In this document: one piece after another, positions 13,388-15,824 of the stretch
Layout: each line of letters begins with the position of its first letter
Position numbering within the stretch: position 1 is the stretch's first letter
Source: Candidatus Poseidoniaceae archaeon
Lineage (GTDB): Archaea > Thermoplasmatota > Poseidoniia > Poseidoniales > Poseidoniaceae
Direction of reading: 5' to 3'
NCBI GenBank assembly: GCA_022452125.1
Contig: JAKURJ010000026.1
Coordinates: forward strand, 1-15,824
Length of the DNA: 15,824 bases
The notes under the pieces: generated by a model
The model's input: only the letters and a program-made list of their open reading frames with translations
Databases searched by the model: none
What the model was told of the DNA's origin: nothing
Made by a program: the position numbers and the translations under genes

Positions 13388-13722
13388 GATTCATCCGTAT
13401 CTCTGGTTCCTTCTGGCCTCCAGCCAGGTTTCCAAAAGTTGAGGTCATCTAACCACTTAGAGAAATCATCATCTGAGCAATTAAGCAGCCTAAATGCACG
13501 CATGTTTAGCCCTTCAAGAAGAGAATCTTCCATCACTCCTTCACGGTTAGCATCAATCCATTCTCCAGCCATTTGTCGAATCTGTCGACGTGCTTCTTCA
13601 GGTGCGTCAAAGTTTCTTTCACAGACTTCCTGTAAATCTGAAAGCCATGAACGAGTATCCCTGCGAATAACATCAGGAATTGGCCGAGACGCTGACTTTT
13701 TCTTGAACGGCCACCAACCCAT
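13384..13722 (-). CDS. Uncharacterised 112-residue protein, first gene of the PTGES2-like operon
   Basis: This protein was not recognised. It opens with MGWWPFKKKS, an aromatic and basic tip that could associate with membranes, and then appears mainly alpha-helical: RRDTRSWLSDLQEVCERNF, PEEARRQIRQMAGEWIDANR and DDDFSKWLDDLNF. It has two cysteines (C34, C82), no signal peptide and no membrane helix. It heads the operon: its TGA overlaps the ATG of the PTGES2-like gene by four bases, and it diverges from rlmH across only 56 bp. The overlap and a codon pattern like that of its neighbours support a real gene, and the overlapping frames on both strands carry nothing recognisable. Its position suggests it works with the redox-fold protein, but that is inference. 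Confidence 0.7.
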   Translation of the reverse strand: MGWWPFKKKSASRPIPDVIRRDTRSWLSDLQEVCERNFDAPEEARRQIRQMAGEWIDANREGVMEDSLLEGLNMRAFRLLNCSDDDFSKWLDDLNFWKPGWRPEGTRDTDES

Positions 13723-13778
13723 GTCCTCGGCTTGGGTTTTACATCAATAGTCTTGGGGGTGAACTGTTTGGGATTAGC

Positions 13779-14192
13779 ATGGGCCGAATCATTGTTCATT
13801 TGCATGGGCGTGCATCAGATTCCAAAATGAACTCCTTGATTGAGGATTATTCTGCAAGATTGAAATCCAAAGTAAGGATTGAGATTCATAATTCAAAACT
13901 GTCTGGTCAAGAGTACCTCACAAAATTGCCTAGTAATGCAATACTATTGGATGAAGGTGGAGAGATGATGACTTCAGTCGATTTCTCCAAGAGGTTTGAT
14001 GAGTGGACGATTTCTAGTGATGATGTTCACTTAGCAATCGGGCCAGCAGATGGTTTCCCCAAGGGACATGGTTACTCTTGCATTTCATTGTCTAAGATGA
14101 CCTTCCCACACGAATTAGCTGCGGTAGTTCTGATAGAACAATTGTACAGGGCAAACGAAATTTCTCGTGGAAGTTCCTACCACAAAATATGA
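13779..14192 (+). CDS. rlmH: RlmH-like SPOUT methyltransferase (23S rRNA pseudouridine-1915 N3 family)
   Basis: A 137-residue SPOUT-fold methyltransferase of the RlmH (YbeA) family. Residues 83-93 (VHLAIGPADGF) match the SAM-binding VxLLIGGPEGL loop, with Pro replacing the second Gly. Residues 104-125 (LSKMTFPHELAAVVLIEQLYRA) match the knot helix, and SSYHKI at the C-terminus matches the conserved PYH(R/K) end. In bacteria RlmH methylates pseudouridine 1915 in helix 69 of 23S rRNA within assembled ribosomes and acts as a dimer. This copy is shorter than the usual 155-160 residues, mainly in the N-terminal half. The ATG at 13779 gives the expected first strand (RIIVHLHG) but has only a weak GGGA ribosome site. 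The gene diverges from the minus-strand operon and is followed after 36 bp by a membrane-protein gene. Confidence 0.85.
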   Translation: MGRIIVHLHGRASDSKMNSLIEDYSARLKSKVRIEIHNSKLSGQEYLTKLPSNAILLDEGGEMMTSVDFSKRFDEWTISSDDVHLAIGPADGFPKGHGYSCISLSKMTFPHELAAVVLIEQLYRANEISRGSSYHKI

Positions 14193-14228
14193 CAAAAGAC
14201 CAAGAATAAGTCGCCTCACCCATGCCAC

Positions 14229-14948
14229 ATGGAGAACTGGTGGTTCTTACTGTTAGAGTTCGCAATCGCGCTTACTCTTATTTTGATGAGCAGCCGCCAA
14301 CCCTTCCCTGGGCCATCGAAAAGATATGGCAGCGTTTTGTTAATCATCGCTCTTCTGCTTCTAATTGGTGAGACTGGACCAAGGCCAACAAGTGTAGAGG
14401 TACACTTGTATGTTTTACTAGCATATGGCTCGCTTGGATTAGTTCGTGGAGTTCACAACATGTTGGTCACTCGAGAAGAGGTAATTGTTGCACCATTTGC
14501 AGGGATTCTGTTTTCGGTATCTGCTACAGCAATAATGGCTGACCAATGGGAGTCATTGACTTCGTTTGAAGAGTATGCTGCTTTTGCAACTATCGTAGTA
14601 ATTGGCGGTTGCCAGACTTGGTTAGTATTCCGTGGATTATTGATTGGTAGACTTCCTTTGGCATGGTCCAAAGCGGGACTTGTTGCTCTAGAAAGAGGTC
14701 AAGTTTCCGGACCGCATGGAGCTTTAGAGTGTTTTGAGAAGTCTTGGGATCTTGAAGAAGAGCACCTTAATCCAATGGCTTGGCTAGCACTTGAAAGGAT
14801 TCATACATTCATTGGAAATGATGCTGAAGCATCGCATTGGGGTAGAAGACTAGCCGAATCTGGTGGCGAAGAAGCAGTTGCTAAAGAGTGGATAGAAGCC
14901 ATTGAATCGGCTCTTGGTAGACTCCGTCCATCCAGTGAAGAAGAATGA
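14229..14948 (+). CDS. Membrane protein with five helices and a TPR-like cytoplasmic C-terminus
   Basis: A 239-residue protein that was not recognised as a named family. Hydrophobic segments lie at about 5-22, 34-50, 57-75, 85-104 and 115-139, so roughly the first 140 residues are membrane-embedded. The remaining 100 residues are soluble and helical: GPHGALECFEKSWDLEEEHL (161-180) and NPMAWLALERIHTFIGNDAEASHWGRRLAE read like one or two tetratricopeptide-type hairpins, with the Ala, Leu and Gly spacing of that fold. This suggests a scaffold or partner-binding role at the membrane. It starts 36 bp after rlmH on the same strand and may share its transcript; no good TATA or ribosome site was seen before the ATG. 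The C-terminus is acidic (SSEEE). Confidence 0.75.
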   Translation: MENWWFLLLEFAIALTLILMSSRQPFPGPSKRYGSVLLIIALLLLIGETGPRPTSVEVHLYVLLAYGSLGLVRGVHNMLVTREEVIVAPFAGILFSVSATAIMADQWESLTSFEEYAAFATIVVIGGCQTWLVFRGLLIGRLPLAWSKAGLVALERGQVSGPHGALECFEKSWDLEEEHLNPMAWLALERIHTFIGNDAEASHWGRRLAESGGEEAVAKEWIEAIESALGRLRPSSEEE

Positions 14949-14962
14949 GTTGCTGCTCTGTA

Positions 14963-14980
14963 TGTATCGATTCTGATACA
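14963..14980. repeat. Short inverted repeat upstream of the small membrane-protein gene
   Basis: TGTATC-GATTCT-GATACA forms perfect 6-bp arms around a 6-bp loop. It sits between the stop of the previous gene and the TATA-like box at 14994. It could be an operator or a weak transcript-end hairpin, but the AT-rich arms make a strong terminator unlikely. Confidence 0.25.
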
Positions 14981-14993
14981 AAACGGGGTTTCA

Positions 14994-15000
14994 TTTAATA
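14994..15000 (+). promoter_or_regulatory. TATA-like box of the small membrane-protein gene
   Basis: TTTAATA at 14994-15000 is centred about 26 nt before the ATG at 15023, the spacing of an archaeal TATA box for a leaderless mRNA. A purine-rich run (AGGAAAG) starts right after it, but it is too far from the ATG for a ribosome site, which favours leaderless translation. Confidence 0.4.
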
Positions 15001-15022
15001 GGAAAGATGCAGATTTAGTATC

Positions 15023-15319
15023 ATGGACAAAGTTGGAACTAAGAAAGAATGGGCCCTGTCAACTATTTGTTGGTACGCAGTTTTTGTTTGGTTTGGGGCA
15101 TCTCTGTTCTCCCAGTCATTGTACATGGCATTCAATGGTACACCATATGATGCAAACCTCCTGTTGGAGTCTGCTGGTCCATTTGCTTGGATAATGATAG
15201 GAATTGAAATTGTTGTTTGGGGATTCTTAGCATTGGTAATTGGTGGTAAAGTTGCCAACCGCATCCAAGTTCCTACTCAAGAAATCGCTTCCTCGGAACA
15301 GATTACACCGCAGGCTTGA
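15023..15319 (+). CDS. Small two-helix membrane protein of unknown function
   Basis: A 98-residue protein, not recognised. Two hydrophobic stretches are clear: about 10-33 (WALSTICWYAVFVWFGASLF) and 53-75 (PFAWIMIGIEIVVWGFLALV). The loop of about 20 residues between them contains NGTPYDAN. The short N-terminus (MDKVGTKK) and the segment after helix 2 (GGKVANR) are basic, which by the positive-inside rule puts both ends in the cytoplasm. The tail is hydrophilic with no motif. It has its own probable promoter 26 nt upstream of the ATG. Only 27 bp separate it from the first possible start of the DUF2203-family gene, so the two are probably co-transcribed. Confidence 0.7.
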   Translation: MDKVGTKKEWALSTICWYAVFVWFGASLFSQSLYMAFNGTPYDANLLLESAGPFAWIMIGIEIVVWGFLALVIGGKVANRIQVPTQEIASSEQITPQA

Positions 15320-15346
15320 ATAGGCCTCAGTTAGAGTGCACTGTTC

Positions 15347-15730
15347 GTGCAGAACGAATGGAATCCACCACCACTTGCAGGACAACCTATGGACATCAGT
15401 GAATTGTTGGATGAAATGGCTCTACTAGCACTGCCTGATGGCTCAAGGGTTGTAACAATCGAAGAAGCGAGAGAAGAGTTGCCTCGAGCAAGAAAGTTAC
15501 TCGTAACCTTGCAATCGCTTCAAGATCAAGCACATGACTTAACCGAAGAATTAGAAATTCTAGTGGAAGAACTACCCCCTCATCATGAGCATGTGGTCGA
15601 GGTGGCAGAGCAACTTGGCAATTTAGTGAAAGAATGGCAGGATATTGGCGATGAACTCGAAGATTTGGGTGCCAGAATTGCCGGTTTTGACCCAGGATAT
15701 CTAGAGTGGCACGGCGTTGTCGATGGATAA
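15347..15730 (+). CDS. DUF2203-family protein, ended early by an in-frame TAA
   Basis: A 127-residue reading frame. VVTIEEAREELPRARKLL (35-52) matches the opening signature of DUF2203 proteins (fTleEA..lLP), followed by a long charged helix (residues 55-110) and then GFDPGYLEWHGVVDG, which aligns with the family's GLVDFPa..DG segment. The TAA at 15728 falls inside the conserved domain: the same frame continues after it with the expected C-terminal motif, described in the next entry. The true product should be about 30 or more residues longer. The start may be the GTG at 15347, or more likely the ATG at 15389, which has AGGAC 5 nt upstream and brings the family motif close to the N-terminus. 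The function of DUF2203 is not established. Whether this is a nonsense mutation, a read error or recoding cannot be told from one sequence. Confidence 0.75.
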   Translation: MQNEWNPPPLAGQPMDISELLDEMALLALPDGSRVVTIEEAREELPRARKLLVTLQSLQDQAHDLTEELEILVEELPPHHEHVVEVAEQLGNLVKEWQDIGDELEDLGARIAGFDPGYLEWHGVVDG

Positions 15731-15824
15731 CTTGTTCTATATTCTTGGTCTCAGGGGGAGGAAGATATCGAGTGGTGGCATACATTGGATACATGTATCA
15801 ACGGCCGCAGCCCTCTTGTTGATG
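15728..15824 (+). pseudogene. In-frame continuation of the DUF2203 domain after a TAA stop (runs off the right edge)
   Basis: In the same frame as the preceding gene, the codons after the TAA at 15728-15730 read LVLYSWSQGEEDIEWWH, then a further stretch containing NGRSPLVD, with no other stop up to the window end. This matches the family's C-terminal signature (vyLcWr.GE..i.yWH....G..gR.pL), including the Trp, Gly-Glu, Trp-His and Gly-Arg-x-Pro-Leu positions. No plausible start codon with a ribosome site exists for it as a separate gene. It is therefore the second half of one domain separated from the first by a single stop codon. Confidence 0.65.

Noticed and set aside
13533..13805. 90-residue minus-strand reading frame overlapping the 112-residue gene and the start of rlmH
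   Set aside because: It has no motifs and covers the rlmH start; the 112-residue frame has the ATGA overlap with its operon partner.
15396..15794. 132-residue minus-strand reading frame across the DUF2203 stop
   Set aside because: It is antisense to a plus frame with DUF2203 signatures on both sides of the stop; its own product has no recognisable motif.

Overview
The window looks like a piece of an archaeal chromosome, most likely a marine Group II euryarchaeon (Poseidoniales/Poseidoniia). This is inferred from the moderate GC content (judged by eye), densely packed genes with ATGA-type overlaps, TATA-like boxes about 26 nt upstream of start codons, and a giant secreted beta-propeller surface protein with a C-terminal membrane anchor. 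The taxonomic call is an inference. No rRNA, tRNA, CRISPR array or insertion sequence was recognised.

Left block (1-9379, all minus strand): a 2776-residue surface protein (signal peptide, about 1,650 residues of beta-propeller blades, six FN3-like modules, one transmembrane anchor and a Pro/Gln-rich cytoplasmic tail) is followed, with overlapping stops and starts, by a class IV aminotransferase resembling 4-amino-4-deoxychorismate lyase (PabC), and then by the N-terminal 120 residues of a chorismate-using PabB/TrpE-type enzyme that runs off the left edge. The last two would make p-aminobenzoate for folate. Why they sit directly behind a surface-protein gene is unclear.

Centre (9380-11851): a 171-bp divergent intergenic region carries a TATA-like box for the giant gene, a 9-bp inverted repeat, and a Shine-Dalgarno site for a plus-strand MaeB-type malic enzyme fused to a phosphotransacetylase-like domain, which makes pyruvate from malate.

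Right-centre (11841-13722, minus): a tight three-gene operon, read right to left, encodes a 112-residue unknown protein, a PTGES2-like glutaredoxin/GST-fold protein with a CPFC motif, and a degenerate formylglycine-generating-enzyme-like domain followed by two membrane helices. Its last gene overlaps the 3' end of the malic enzyme gene tail to tail.

Right block (13779-15824, plus): RlmH-type SPOUT rRNA methyltransferase, a five-helix membrane protein with a TPR-like C-terminus, a two-helix small membrane protein with its own likely leaderless promoter, and a DUF2203-family gene. The DUF2203 gene is interrupted by an in-frame TAA: the conserved C-terminal half continues in the same frame after the stop to the window end. 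This broken or recoded gene and the giant surface protein are the main points of interest.
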